Below are positions 11,301 through 21,804 of a stretch of DNA of 64,000 bases, in pieces; position 1 is the first letter of the stretch; every line of letters starts with the position of its first letter. The notes beneath the pieces were generated by a model that saw only the letters and a program-made list of their open reading frames with translations, ran no database searches and was not told the DNA's origin. This DNA is from Whitmania pigra (lineage: Eukaryota; Annelida; Clitellata; Hirudinida; Haemopidae). The stretch lies in the NCBI GenBank assembly GCA_021613335.1, contig JAJTWR010000021.1, forward strand, positions 2,810,001 to 2,874,000, in the 5' to 3' direction. A program made the position numbers and the translations under genes.

Positions 11301-14300
11301 GATACTAGACCCTTTGAAATCAGGAGAACTTTCTGTAGAGCAAAACAAGTTGGATGAACACTTACTCAAAACATACAGAACATACATACGCCCTCCGCCA
11401 TGATTCTCTACAGAAAAGGGCTGACATCCCAGTGGTGCCTCTGCCGACCAGTCCCTTTTGCTTGGCGTCTCCTTCGTTTGAGAGGTGTTGTGAGAAAAGC
11501 AAGAAACCGATCAGCGCCAGAGCCCAAAGGAGTTCCCTATCTCCTATACACACATTTCCCAAAACACAAAAAAGAGTGGTTAGCCAGGAAAGGAGGCAAA
11601 AAGTGGAACAAGACCGAGTCACAAGGGCGATGCAGCAATCACAGCAGGGTAAGTGGACAATGCGGGAAGATGCAATGATCCCTAACCTGGAGCAATATGT
11701 GGAAGATGTCTCCTCTCCGACTGATAAGGTCAGTGTACGACCAGTTGCCCTCCGGGGACAATTTGCAGAATTGGGGTTTGGTGGAAGACACCGAATGCCG
11801 GCCCTGTGGTGGGACCGAGACACTGCATCACGTGCTCAGCAACTGCACCTATGCCCTTGCCAACGGTCGTTACACATGGCGACATAACCAGGTCTTTCAA
11901 GAAGTGTGTGAGGCCACAAAAGCATCAGTCTCCAAGGCAAACTCACGCACAATCGCAAAGCAGCGAAAGATTTATTTCTTGTGCGAGGGCTTCACACACC
12001 TCTGCAAAAAGAGATGTCAAACTCCCAGGCGATACATTCTTACAGAGGCAAAAGACAGATGCCATCATTCTGGTGAAGCTGATGGTACCATGGGAAGACA
12101 GGCTACAATACAGCATTGTGCTCAAAGCAGATAAGTATACAGATCTGACAATGGACCTGAAAGCGAAAGGATACCAGACAGAAGAAGTCTTAAGAGGCCA
12201 CTGCAGGAAGCCGGGAAGAGCTGTCGCTTTCTGGTATGAATGATCCACTGATCGACGGGACAAAATCATTGGCCGAGAGACGTAGTATTGTCAGGACAAA
12301 TGGGTCGACCTCGGACTCGCAAAGCAACATGAACTGCGGACCAAACCACGGTCGTGAAAAGGCCTGCGGTCAATTTCTTTGAGAAATTATAAGGCACAGT
12401 TTGCATATATTAAGAACACGGTGTGAAGAAGCCAGTGAGAGCTTTCATGGCTGCTGTAGGCAAACTGGGGTGAGAACCTTGCATAGTCAAAGTTTGCAGG
12501 TGAAAAGCAGATAGCGTGCGACATGAAGCCATCGAGAGCTTTTGCAATCGCTCCAGTCCAGGCAACAGTGGCCGGCGTAACAAGGCCTATGAATCCCTCT
12601 CTTAGCCATCGGTAAGAGCTGGGTCCAGAGAGACAAAACCAAAAGGGACATCTGGCTGGTCACCGGATGCGGCCCGCTCCTGTAAACGTAAGGAGATCCA
12701 AAGGGCCAAAAGGTTTGAAGACGGGGAAACTCCTCTGAGGATCCCTGTCAGAGCTACAAGGCAGAGTAACAAGTAACAAAGTTCCAATGCAGCTAGAACA
12801 AAGGGACTGATTTTCTTGCTAATTGTTATTTCAATAAAACTGTTACTAATAAAATCTCGGAACATTATTATTTTTTAGGACTTGTATGAACCATGGGATA
12901 TCCATAAATAGGATTTATGTGAATATGAAAATCTATATATCTAAAAATTCAAGAAACTCACCTCTGGTTTGTCAGACATTAACTCCTTATATTTTTGATA
13001 ACCGAGTGAAACTTTTTCTGAAGTATATACACATGTCTCCATATGTGCTTGAACAGTAGAACCTATGACCTGAATCACTAGCTTCACCCTTTCATCATTT
13101 GGAGGAAGTTTTGCTTCATTTACTTGGGCCCGAAAATAGGAACTTGAATAGAAAATTGACTCAGATACACCCAAAGAAGCTGTTGAATGCAGATTATTGC
13201 AATCTATCCCAAGGGTTGTACTCTCTTCATTTTGATTTTCAAGATCTTCACTAAATGAATCCCTGAAATGAGTGGTTGGTGTTCTTGTGAAATTTTGAAA
13301 TTCAGTGACAGAGTCCAATGGTGGAGTGGGCACCAGAAAACTGTTTTCATCGGGGAGAGAACTTACAGATGAAGAACGTGATTTATAATGATCTTCAGCT
13401 TTTTCTTTTCCACACAATGTATCTGCATCAGAAAATGCACATGTGGAATGAGACATGGGAGAAGAAAATCCACTTGAGTCATTTGAAGAGTTTGTCCAGG
13501 ACATCATAAGGTGATGTTGATGGGTTGGAACAATTGTTGCATTTGCAAGTGTTGCTGAAAGAGAATGAGGAGAAGAAGACTCTGAATGAGGTAATGCAGC
13601 AACAGTTCGTCGACTGTTGCATTTGGCATACAAACGTCTCTCTTCTTCCAATCTTTGAAACAAATAATCGTCACTTTGAGATGCCTCCAATAATGACATT
13701 TCCTTTTTTGTACAAGTGCATGAGTTCATTATCAATCTACCAGATCTGTCTATATAACCAATAGCATCCTTAAGACATTGACAGCAAAACTTTTTTGAAA
13801 TAGAAAGACTTCCAGTCCCAGAATCAAAACTTTGTTCACTCAGATCCCCTTCAGCATGATTCAGAGAAGCAGGTGGAGATGGATAACAAGAAAATTCTTG
13901 TTTCACTGATATGGGCAATAAATTTGAATCAACTATGTTGATTTGGGAGAGCTTCTGGGTTTCAGTAGACAATTTAACACTTGAGCAAGATATATTTTGA
14001 GAATTAATTTGGGATGAGTAACAATCTGATGTTGTTGGTCCATGATTAAGTGAATTCACAAAGCCCTGAAGTTTTAACAAATATTCAATATTATAAATTC
14101 ACATTAACAATTCTATCATCTTTAAAAAAAAGCATTTAACATCTTATGAATAAAGTTGGAGAAAATATTTTAAATTCATTATCCCATTGAATACCAGAAC
14201 TAAGACTTTTTAATAAAAATATTCAAAACCCTGTTGAAATTGGCTAGCTTGACATCTAGTATGATTTAGCTGGCGTCGTTCCGATGAAGAAGAATATATT

Positions 14301-17300
14301 ACATGACAATTATTAATATTAAGTAATCTAATTAAGTAATAGTTTAATTTAAGTAATCCAAAATAACTAATAAGTTTAATTAGGCAATTTTGTTAGATCA
14401 CTAGTTGATTTAAAAATTTAAGATGTCCAGTGTTACACAGGTGGAGGTAGAATATTTTTATAAGACACTGCCATGAATCAATGCCATTGAAAATTCAAAT
14501 TTGATTACTTAGCTCTCCAGAGCTTTGGAAGTAGATTACTTAGTGCTAGGATGGTTGATAGCTTAAGGCACAAAAGCCGGAGAACAAAACAGTAGATAAA
14601 TTTAAAATTGCCTCAGAGTCTAAAGGATGTTAAATTAGAAGTTAAGGAGAGATTCATCCAAACTGCTAAAATAGTAATAGAATCCATAAGCTTGCTAGCT
14701 AATTAATCCAGAACTGATTTTAGATGTAGTAAGAGAATCTGAGTCAGATGAACTTTCTCAGAAATTTCAATGAAAGATAATAAATAATAATATTATTATT
14801 ATTATTATTAATATTAGATAATAAATAATAAAGATAATAATAATTTCAACAAAAAAATTAATGAGTCTAATCATGAAAAAATTATCATTATAAAGCCAAT
14901 GCTATAAGAAGGCTATAGCTTGGAATTTCCAAAACCTTTGAACTATATCAGAAAAAAAGAAAGATTAATAGCATATGATAAACATTATTTTGGAATTTTG
15001 AAACTGATGCTTAGGTTGGTAATGTAATTTTACCTTAAATTAAGAAATTTTTGGTCTCAGGTAAATAGTTGTAATCCAACGCAGTCTGTAATAATCCATG
15101 TCATCCATGTTACGATACAGATGGTGTTGCATTGTTCAGGGGCAATAACGATATTGTGGCCTGATGAGCCAAGTGGGCAAATTATTTACAATGAGGAAAT
15201 TAGCAATGAGTCAGGAGATAAAATCAGATAACATTTTTATTTCACACTGGAGAGTTGATGAAGACCAAGATCATTGATCAAGTTGCTTGGGGCCAAGATG
15301 AATTTTCAGCTCAGGAAGGTTAAGTTCAATAGTTTTTGAAAGAGTTTTTGATCACCCAAACAAAGCTATCAACACTATCACATTGTTCAGCTGTAAAATC
15401 AGAACTGGACTTGAGATCCAAGTGCTCAAGTATTCAAGAACAAGTACAAGTACTAATGGTTCAAGTGTAAGTGCAATGTAACCCACATTTACTGCACAAG
15501 TCATTTCAAAGGAAAAATTAAAATTAAAATTAAATGTTTGGCAATAAGTGAATCCCCTCCGCCTCTTGATCATTTGTGCCACACTTCCTTCTATGTTACT
15601 CTTCCTGCCGAAGTTTCTCATGGCTGTATTTCCTATGATCCCTACTCTTCACTATATATACCCCACCCCTGTGAAATATTGTCAAGAACTTCAAAATCTC
15701 CTTCCAGCAAATGAAACCAGCCTCTATTCTGTTTTCTCTAGCCATGATGTCACTGATCAACGGGATAATCTACAGAAGTGCACAAGAGGCCATCAAAGAC
15801 TGGAGTCTTGTAGCCTTTCTCCAACTCAACCTGAAAAAATCTGAAATCATTGACACACCTCAGGAATATCTTCCCCACCTTCAATAAATTTCACTGACAC
15901 TCTTTTTTTATATTTATTCAAATTTTTGAGTGCCTTATGTATCCAGGTAGGACTTTTCACCATTTATATAGCATTCCTATAAGAGAGAGCTCTCTGGAGG
16001 TGCAAACTGGATTGCAAACACAACATCTAACAACTGTTGTGGCCTGGTTGTTATTACAGCCACATGCAGGAACGCTACCCATTTGACCAACATGCATGCC
16101 TTACTTCTTCTGCTATTCTAAAACTATTTAATTTAAAATTTTAAACAACATGCCTCCTCCATAATAAGATCCTCATATGTAACCATCTCATATGGACAAT
16201 CTGTCAAATCTGTCTACTTCTTCCCACTGCCATTCTGCTGCTGCATGCAATCTAGTCCTAACCAGAGTAGTGAAACTCCTTTCTCTCAGCACCATTATCA
16301 TCATCATAACCATTGCCATTTACAAAACACCCCATAAGCCTTTTCCTTTGGCATAACCAAAACAATCCAGCTAATTCTTGATCCCAACCTTAACAACCTA
16401 AGTCCATGATGTAACTGCACTGGTTGCCTCTCATCTTCATATATAAGACAAAGAGTGATTTTGGCAGTTCCACTTCAAAAACGTCAACTTAATAGGGTTG
16501 GCGAGTTAACTGAGGTCAAGATAAGTGGATTCTGTACTTCCAAACCACCTTATCTCAACCATCTCATTTGCTGCTGCCAAATCCCTGATCACCTTTGCTC
16601 CTCTGCAATTCACCTGCACCAATCATTCCATGCATTGTCCTTCTATGTCCCACTTGCCATCAGGAACAGCTGCTCCATCATTCAGCCCCAGGCATCCTTC
16701 ATGTTCTATTTTCCTTTTAGAAATAATGACAATTTTCACAAAAATGTTAGTATTACCTGAAGTTCTGTAAGACTGAATGATGGACTATGTTGGGATTTGA
16801 GTGCATGATGCACTAAAGCTTTGGTGCTGGCTGCCTCAAAGACAGGTTGGCGTTTATATTTACAAGCCTCAGCAGTTTCTTTGAGTCTCTTTGGTCTTCG
16901 TCCAAGCCTGGAAGCTTTTCAAAAATGTTAAGATCTAAGGTTTGAGAATGACAACATATTTAAGAAAATCTAATTAAAATAGAAATAATGATTTCAATGC
17001 GTGTGTGCAAACAAAAATGTTATATTCATAATTTACAATGTAATAAACTATAACATATGCATTTTAAGAAAGGCATAATACCTTCTCTAGACATGCCAAC
17101 AGCAAAACATTTCTTGAATCTACACCACTGGCAACTATTTCGACTGAACGGAGTAATCTCACATCTTTCATTGGCTACACATTGATGACTGATTCCTTGC
17201 ATGATGCATCTTCGAAAAAATCCCTGACAAATAATTATTCCATATAAAACAAAACAAATTTGGAAATAAAAGTACACATCTCATCATTTGGTGGTCATTA

Positions 17301-20279
17301 ACTAAATTAATCACAATTATTAAAGCATAAGCTGAAAATGAAGGTCTGCTGGGTTTTTTTCCTTTTTCTAGTTGCTTATGATTTCATAATTTTTTTCTAT
17401 TGATGGATTGTCCAGTTTTCTCTTAACACCTATACACATTTTGAGAACAAAAAATAAACAGAATAGCTAAAGCAGGGGTCTCAAACATGTGGCCCGCAAA
17501 GGCATTTCATGCAGCCCGCAACGAATACATATTAATAAAAATTTACATTACATTTTTCAATTGTTCTATTGCCGGTGTTTGAACTTTTGCAAAAGCGCCA
17601 TCTTAACCAGGAGAAAATCTTACTTTCTTATTTATTCGTAGTCCTTCGATTGATTTTCGTGTAGTGCTCAAAGCGGACAGCAGGTTTATTATCGTTCCCT
17701 GTTTGCTGCATTGTATAAATTTGATTTTACTATATTGTTCGAAAACAAGTGCCCGTGCCTTCTGTTTCGAAAAAAAAGAAAACTCGCAGACGAAAACAGA
17801 GTTTTTCAAGTCAGATGGGAGGATTTATATTTTGTGACTGAAGTCAGCGATAAAATTCAATGTCTCGTTTGTCAGCAAACGATAGCGGTTCCGAAGGAGT
17901 TCAACGGAAGGAGTTCAACGTGCGTCGACACTACGAAACAATGCACCGTGTGAAATATGACACCGGCAAAGTCAGAGAGGATAAAGTTATTCAACTTAAA
18001 TCAGCATTATACAAACAAAGAAGTTTCTTCACCAAATTTAACCAGTCCAACGAGGATTCTGTGAGAGCAAGTTTTGCATTAAGTGAGATGATAGTAAAGT
18101 CATCACGACCCTTTACTGAGGGTTCGTTCATAAAAGAATGTCTTTTAACTGCAAGTGACATTTTATGTCCGAATCAAAAGAAACTGTTTGAAGGCATAAG
18201 CTTGTCAGCCAATACAGTAGCCAGCAGGATTACAGATTTAGCAGCAAATGTGGAGAAGCAATTAACTGAAATGGCTACGGACTTTGAAGCATTTTCAATT
18301 GCTCTCGACGAAAGCACAGATGCGTCAGATACCACACAATGTGCTGTGCTTATTAGAGGTGTGGACCGCAATTTAAATGTGACAGAAGAATTCCTGGAAC
18401 TATTACCATTGAAGGGTACTACAACTGGACGTGATTTCTTTCAAGCCCTGGAAAAATGCGTTGAGAATTATAACTTGCCATGGGATAAACTTGTATCTTT
18501 GGCCACAGATGGCGCACCATCAATGTGTTTTCAAAGTGTAGGCGTTGTTGGATTGGTGAAAAACAAATTAAACAGCCTTGAAACACCAGGAATCAATTTC
18601 ACTAGTATACACTGCATTTTGCATCAAGAAGCCCTTTGTAGTAAAAGCGTACAGATGAAAGAGGTGATGGATGTAGTAGTTAAAACAGTCAACTATATAA
18701 GTTCTCAGGGGCTGAATCACAGGCAGTTCACGTCATTTCTTGCAGGTATGGAATCTGAGTATGGTTAAATTATTTATCACACTGAAGTAAGATGGCTAAG
18801 TCGTGGAAATGTTTTGAGGCGTTTCTTTGCACTTAGACATGAAATCGCTTCATTCATGACAATGAAAAATAAGGCAGTTCCTTTACTGACTGATTCCACA
18901 TTTCAATGCAACCTTGCCTTTCTAACTGATATTACGGATCACTTGAATACACTGAACATAAAGCTTCAAGGTAAACAACAGGTTATTACACAGATGTACG
19001 ACAATGTGAAATCCTTCAGAGTTAAACTACTTTTATGGATGAAGCAACTTGGTGAGGGCAATTTGGCCCATTTCTCAACTCTGAATTCCTTAGGCAAAGT
19101 TGAACCCAAATGCTTGAAAGAATATGGAGATTTGATGTCTATGTTACTTCAACAGTTTGATGTGCGTTTTGCAGACTTTAAGTTACTGGAGCCACAATTT
19201 CAACTTTTTTCGACGCCGTTTGCTGTAGAAATTGACACTGTTGCAGAGGAATTGCAAATGGAGTTGGTGGAACTCCAGTGTGATACTATCTTGAAGCGGA
19301 AATATGCAGAAGTAGGGATTCCCGAATTCTACACGTTTCTTTCACCAGAAAGATTTCCAAGGTTACTCTCTGCTACTGCAAGGATTCTTGCAATGTTTGG
19401 CAGTACATATGAATGTGAACAATTTTTCTCATCCATGAAAGTTAACATGTCTGTACTGAGGTCACAGCTCACTAATGAACATTTGCAAGCAACACTGAGA
19501 TTGGTTTCTTCTCACAAAATCAAGCCTAATATTGATGCCCTTGTTGACGCAAAATGCCGCCAGGTCAGCAGTCAGTACAGAAAGTGACTGAAACCTAAGT
19601 TAACCAAATATAATACAAAAACGATACATAAATTGACTACATTACATTTGTAATAAATGGATTTTAGAAATTTGTAAAGCACTATGTTCTTATTACGTTG
19701 TCTTGTTTATTAACTTTTTATCATTTTAAACAAGTTCTGGCTATGCGGCCCTCGAGGAACTTTAGAAGTCATCACTTGGCCCTCGGAGCAATTTGAGTTT
19801 AAGACCCCTGAGCTACAGCATGTTATCCCTCAGACAAGATCAACAAGAGTGAATTTAGTTTGGGACATATGAGAACCAACAAAACTGATGAGAAAAATGC
19901 TACAACAAAGCAGGAATGTGGCAGTTCCACTTCAAACCTTTGACTTGATAGGGTTGGTGAGTTAACCCAGGTCGATATAAGTGGGTTCAACAGTAAAAAA
20001 TTTAGTAATACAAAGCCCAACAAAACAAGACATAAGTTGCAAAGCAGCAACCTAATTAACTGTTTATCAGAGTACAATAATTAATAATCATAACATGAAA
20101 ATGTTCCTTGTTGAAAAAAGCTTTTATCAGCCTCTGAAAAATAATCAGACAATAACCTTGCAACCCTCACAGGAATCTACCCCATAATGGAACCCAGAAG
20201 CTTCATCACCACAAACTTTGCAAGGAGGGCCCTTAGTTTGGGAAACACTGCCATGGAAAGTGTTGCTGATGGTTGCCAT
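5233..20279 (-). CDS. Nuclear receptor, NR1 type (Rev-erb/E75/ROR-like), 3' end off window
   Basis: A ligand-regulated or orphan nuclear transcription factor. Exons (minus strand) are 20157-20279, 17082-17223, 16757-16914, 12962-14065 and 5233-5359; all junctions are GT-AG and phases agree. ATG is at 20279 with an in-frame stop 39 bases upstream. Exon 1 carries zinc finger 1 ([15 protein letters not shown]-box CEGCK). Exon 2 begins GFFRR and carries finger 2 (CQWCRFKKC, then VGMSRE). Exon 3 gives the C-terminal extension ([12 protein letters not shown]). Exon 4 is a long Ser-rich hinge with a small Cys cluster ([15 protein letters not shown]) and ends in ligand-domain helix 1 (AHMETC). The last visible exon has the helix 3 signature (WWEEF, then [11 protein letters not shown]). 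The rest of the ligand domain is left of the window. P-box and helix 3 fit NR1; the exact group is uncertain. Confidence 0.88.
5360..7032. other. Intron with TATCGGTATCGG-type degraded transposon sequence
   Basis: Part of the large receptor intron. Around 5640-5720, 6195-6285 and 6905-6975 there are repeated, partly inverted tracts of the form TATCGG/CCGATA, the style seen at ends of some hAT-superfamily elements. No transposase and no clean terminal repeats or target duplication could be defined. A (TA)n tract lies near 5808-5820. Confidence 0.4.
7089..9920 (-). mobile_element. pogo/Tigger-type DNA transposon, complete copy 2
   Basis: Both ends are visible: CCGTATTTTCAC at 7089 and its inverted repeat GTGAAAATACGG ending at 9920, flanked by the TA duplication (7087-7088 and 9921-9922). 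Length is 2832 bp. Repeated GCGTGTTATA-like subterminal motifs occur at both ends (about 7110-7185 and 9815-9900), which may be transposase binding sites. The body is closely similar to copy 1. The broken transposase is on the minus strand. Position: inside a small hAT-like element within the 7.6-kb receptor intron. Confidence 0.93.
8804..9534 (-). pseudogene. Broken pogo-type transposase (copy 2)
   Basis: The main frame (8804-9214) is nearly residue-for-residue identical to copy 1, including [13 protein letters not shown] and [10 protein letters not shown]. The next frame (9121-9324) carries the first catalytic block. The N-terminal helix-turn-helix region, about 9330-9530, is more decayed and has an insertion relative to copy 1 near 9350-9365. 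Both copies lack the third catalytic acid in the same way, so the shared ancestor was probably already defective and moved by transposase supplied elsewhere. Confidence 0.85.
10068..10590. other. Intron sequence, nothing certain
   Basis: Between the hAT-like element and the (ATT)n tail of the LINE fragment. A 79-codon plus-strand frame at 10212-10451 has no recognisable domain. I do not call it a gene. Confidence 0.3.
10598..11340 (-). mobile_element. LINE fragment, L2/Rex/CR1-type, C-terminal end plus (ATT)n tail
   Basis: Minus-strand text gives the familiar tail of an L2/Rex/CR1-type reverse transcriptase [19 protein letters not shown] (about 11000-11060), then after decay [16 protein letters not shown] and LKTHFFPQ (10684-10800). 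These correspond to the conserved LQ-VQN-AAR and W-LPLS-R--S-FK--LKTHLF patterns. Several stops and frame changes make it dead. The trinucleotide run at 10598-10643 lies just past the 3' end and is probably the LINE's own microsatellite tail. Confidence 0.75.
11354..12750 (+). mobile_element. HERO/R2-like retrotransposon, old, internally deleted copy
   Basis: Plus-strand frames match the younger copies at about 28.7 and 54 kb. It starts with the N-terminal block [18 protein letters not shown] and then jumps to the region just before the zinc knuckle ([18 protein letters not shown]). The whole reverse transcriptase core is missing. The knuckle ([18 protein letters not shown], pattern CX2CX7HX4C) and the endonuclease neighbourhood ([18 protein letters not shown]) follow in another frame. 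From about 12350 to 12750 the 3' untranslated region can still be aligned to the younger copies, including the paired GGAG/CTCC segments. Position: the large receptor intron, opposite orientation to the gene. Confidence 0.8.
14066..15535. other. Receptor intron, AT-rich, with an ATT/ATA microsatellite
   Basis: No gene is visible. A short A/T trinucleotide run occurs at about 14770-14845. Near 15420-15480 there is a CAAGTACAAGTACT-type tract, also seen near 34.5, 52.8 and 58.8 kb, probably remains of a dispersed MITE. Confidence 0.5.
15995..16095 (-). repeat. SINE fragment (tRNA-derived family A)
   Basis: On the minus strand this matches the SINE copy at 36810-36985 (shared GGTTGG, AATGGGTAGC, TTCCTGCAT and GTGG blocks in order). 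Only the tRNA-like front part is recognisable. Confidence 0.5.
16450..16540 (-). mobile_element. Tigger-type element end fragment
   Basis: Read on the minus strand, the segment gives the same terminal sequence as the Tigger element starting at 43174: a TTATCTCGACC-like block, GTTAACTCGCC, then TATTAAG. The same block occurs at about 19920-20003, so at least three copies are in the window. Confidence 0.6.
17473..19810 (+). mobile_element. hAT transposon (Charlie/GTF2IRD2-transposase type), near full length
   Basis: The left end CAGGGGTCTCAAAC and right end AAGACCCCTG are inverted repeats of the classical hAT kind. The flanks AGCTAAAG (17465-17472) and AGCTACAG (19811-19818) are an 8-bp target duplication with one mismatch. 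The 2.3-kb body holds one transposase reading frame, broken twice. Confidence 0.9.
17711..19587 (+). pseudogene. hAT transposase with BED finger, two inactivating changes
   Basis: The N-terminus has a BED-type zinc finger ([17 protein letters not shown], then VRRHYETMH). The core has the hAT catalytic landmarks ([30 protein letters not shown]) and the C-terminus the dimerisation patch ([20 protein letters not shown]). The frame is lost at a perfect 14-bp tandem duplication (17893-17906 and 17907-17920) that falls inside the BED finger, and again at an in-frame TAA (18766-18768); otherwise the frame is open for over 600 codons. Related sequences in vertebrates gave rise to the GTF2IRD2 transposase tail. 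Few lesions in a long frame suggest moderate age. Confidence 0.88.
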
Positions 20280-21804
20280 GAGACTTAGTTCATTAAATTT
20301 TGGAGAAATATCCTTTTAAAATCTGTGTAGCACCATTTAAATCAAAAATTATATTGTTATGTCTGAATGCAACATATAAAGTAAAAATAAAGATCAGATA
20401 ATTTATGTAAATAAAATTAAAAACATTTTCTAAGTAACATTAAATATTTGCTATTAGAGCAACTTTAAGCAAGTTTAAAATAATTCAAAATAATCAAAAA
20501 ATATGCATTATTTTCAAACAAAAAAAACATTAGCCATTTAATCCCTTTAGAAATCTTTATTTAATCTGGATGCAATATGAATAATAGAAAATAATCATCA
20601 CAATGAAGAGTATTTCAAAACCCAAGTAAATATATAAATAAGGTATTGGTAACCAAATAATGTTAAATAAAATGCTATTCCAGACCAGAAAATAAATACC
20701 TTTATTTTAAAGATTACTTAGAAATTAATTCTTGAATGTTTTCATAAGACTTTATATTTAGATATTCCTTATACATCCATAAAATCAAATCAAATACACC
20801 ACAAATTTTATCTTTAAAACTTGACCTGTAATGACTGAAATTTAGAGAAAAAAATCAAATTAATAAGTTGGAGTAGATAATGGTACAAATGTCATAAATG
20901 ACACCCTTAAAGTAAATGCTTCAGCTCTAATGTAAAAGCAGAACATATAGTAAACAATTGAGTTTAACAAAATACTAATAAACTGATCTAAAAAATGTAT
21001 CAAAGCTTTATTTGAACTCATTAAATATTCTTCAAGATCTAGGTGAAACAATTAACTTAATTAAGAAACTTAATTAAATCGTTAGAATAAAAAGATGTAA
21101 TTTGACATTTTAAGGAATGTTGATAATACAGATGGTTCATCCATAAAACTAGAAAAATTCAAGATGTATGTCTTCAAAAGCCTTTCAACGTCATCACCAT
21201 CATCGTAAACATAAGTTAATATAATATGATCCCAGTAATAGTAAGGGTTCAAATTAAATCATTCCTGACTAGGCATAAGATAATACGGCAAAGCACATAA
21301 AGAATACAGAGAATTAGCAAATTTGACTAAAACAGTATTGCAAATTAAGACACTATAAAATCACCTTCTACAAGCATGCATAGCAAACTGCAAAACCAAT
21401 CTATTGGCACCAATCTAATCGATCTGCCCAGAGCTTCCGATGTCTTTCAGAAAAATGGTTGCGGTAATAATATAAATTTTGTAACGTACCTAATATTTGT
21501 TTATAGATGTCTTTTTAATTAATTCTGTTATATGTGCATAATATATTATGTTGAAACTAATGTAGCAAAATTTTTTATGGCTTGTTATCCTTTACTTATA
21601 TGAACTATCATCTAAAAAATATTGGCCATAAAACTAATCTTAAACAAAAAATTGAATTTTGTTTGTCGTTTTTGACTTTTTTCGCTTTTTAGAAATTGTC
21701 GAATTTGCATCAACTTTTATTAAGGAGCATTGTTTACGCAGGTGTTATCAGGTGGCTAGTGAAGATCAATATTTTATTTGTAAGAGTCGTTAGTCCAAGC
21801 CTCA
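20280..21804. promoter_or_regulatory. Shared upstream region of the receptor and claudin-like genes
   Basis: The receptor ATG (20279, minus) and the claudin-like ATG (21805, plus) point away from each other, so both promoters probably lie in this 1.5 kb. It is AT-rich with no transposon or coding signal that I recognise. No TATA box or other core element could be placed with confidence. Confidence 0.4.

Larger units (their letters stand above)
15540..16756 (+). mobile_element. L2/Rex-type LINE fragment, plus strand, degraded
   Basis: Shifting frames preserve pieces of a reverse transcriptase C-terminal half: [20 protein letters not shown] (about 15750-15840), equivalent to the IKxWM--NFLQLN-DKTE segment, and later [18 protein letters not shown] with [13 protein letters not shown], equivalent to the YLSDLL...SL-SFK--L end. 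It is interrupted by a Tigger-end fragment near 16450-16540. It abuts the receptor exon at 16757-16914 on the opposite strand. Confidence 0.6.
17340..20003 (-). mobile_element. Tigger-type element remnant, split by a hAT element
   Basis: The two arms 17340-17472 and 19811-20003 are, in reverse orientation, the first 450 bases or so of the Tigger element at 43174 (shared GAGTTAACTCGCC-like end, the CACTCTTGTTGAT...GTCTGAGGGATAA block, and the AAGAGAAAACTGGACAAT block). The hAT element 17473-19810 lies between them. It occupies intron 1 of the receptor gene. Confidence 0.65.

Noticed and set aside
12602..12865. Minus-strand ORF as the missing receptor ligand domain
   Set aside because: It has no helix 3-5 signature and overlaps the HERO 3' region; the real exon with matching phase is at 5233-5359.
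18766..18768. TAA in the hAT transposase as an intron boundary
   Set aside because: The frame continues unchanged on both sides with conserved text and no splice sites nearby, so it is a simple nonsense mutation.
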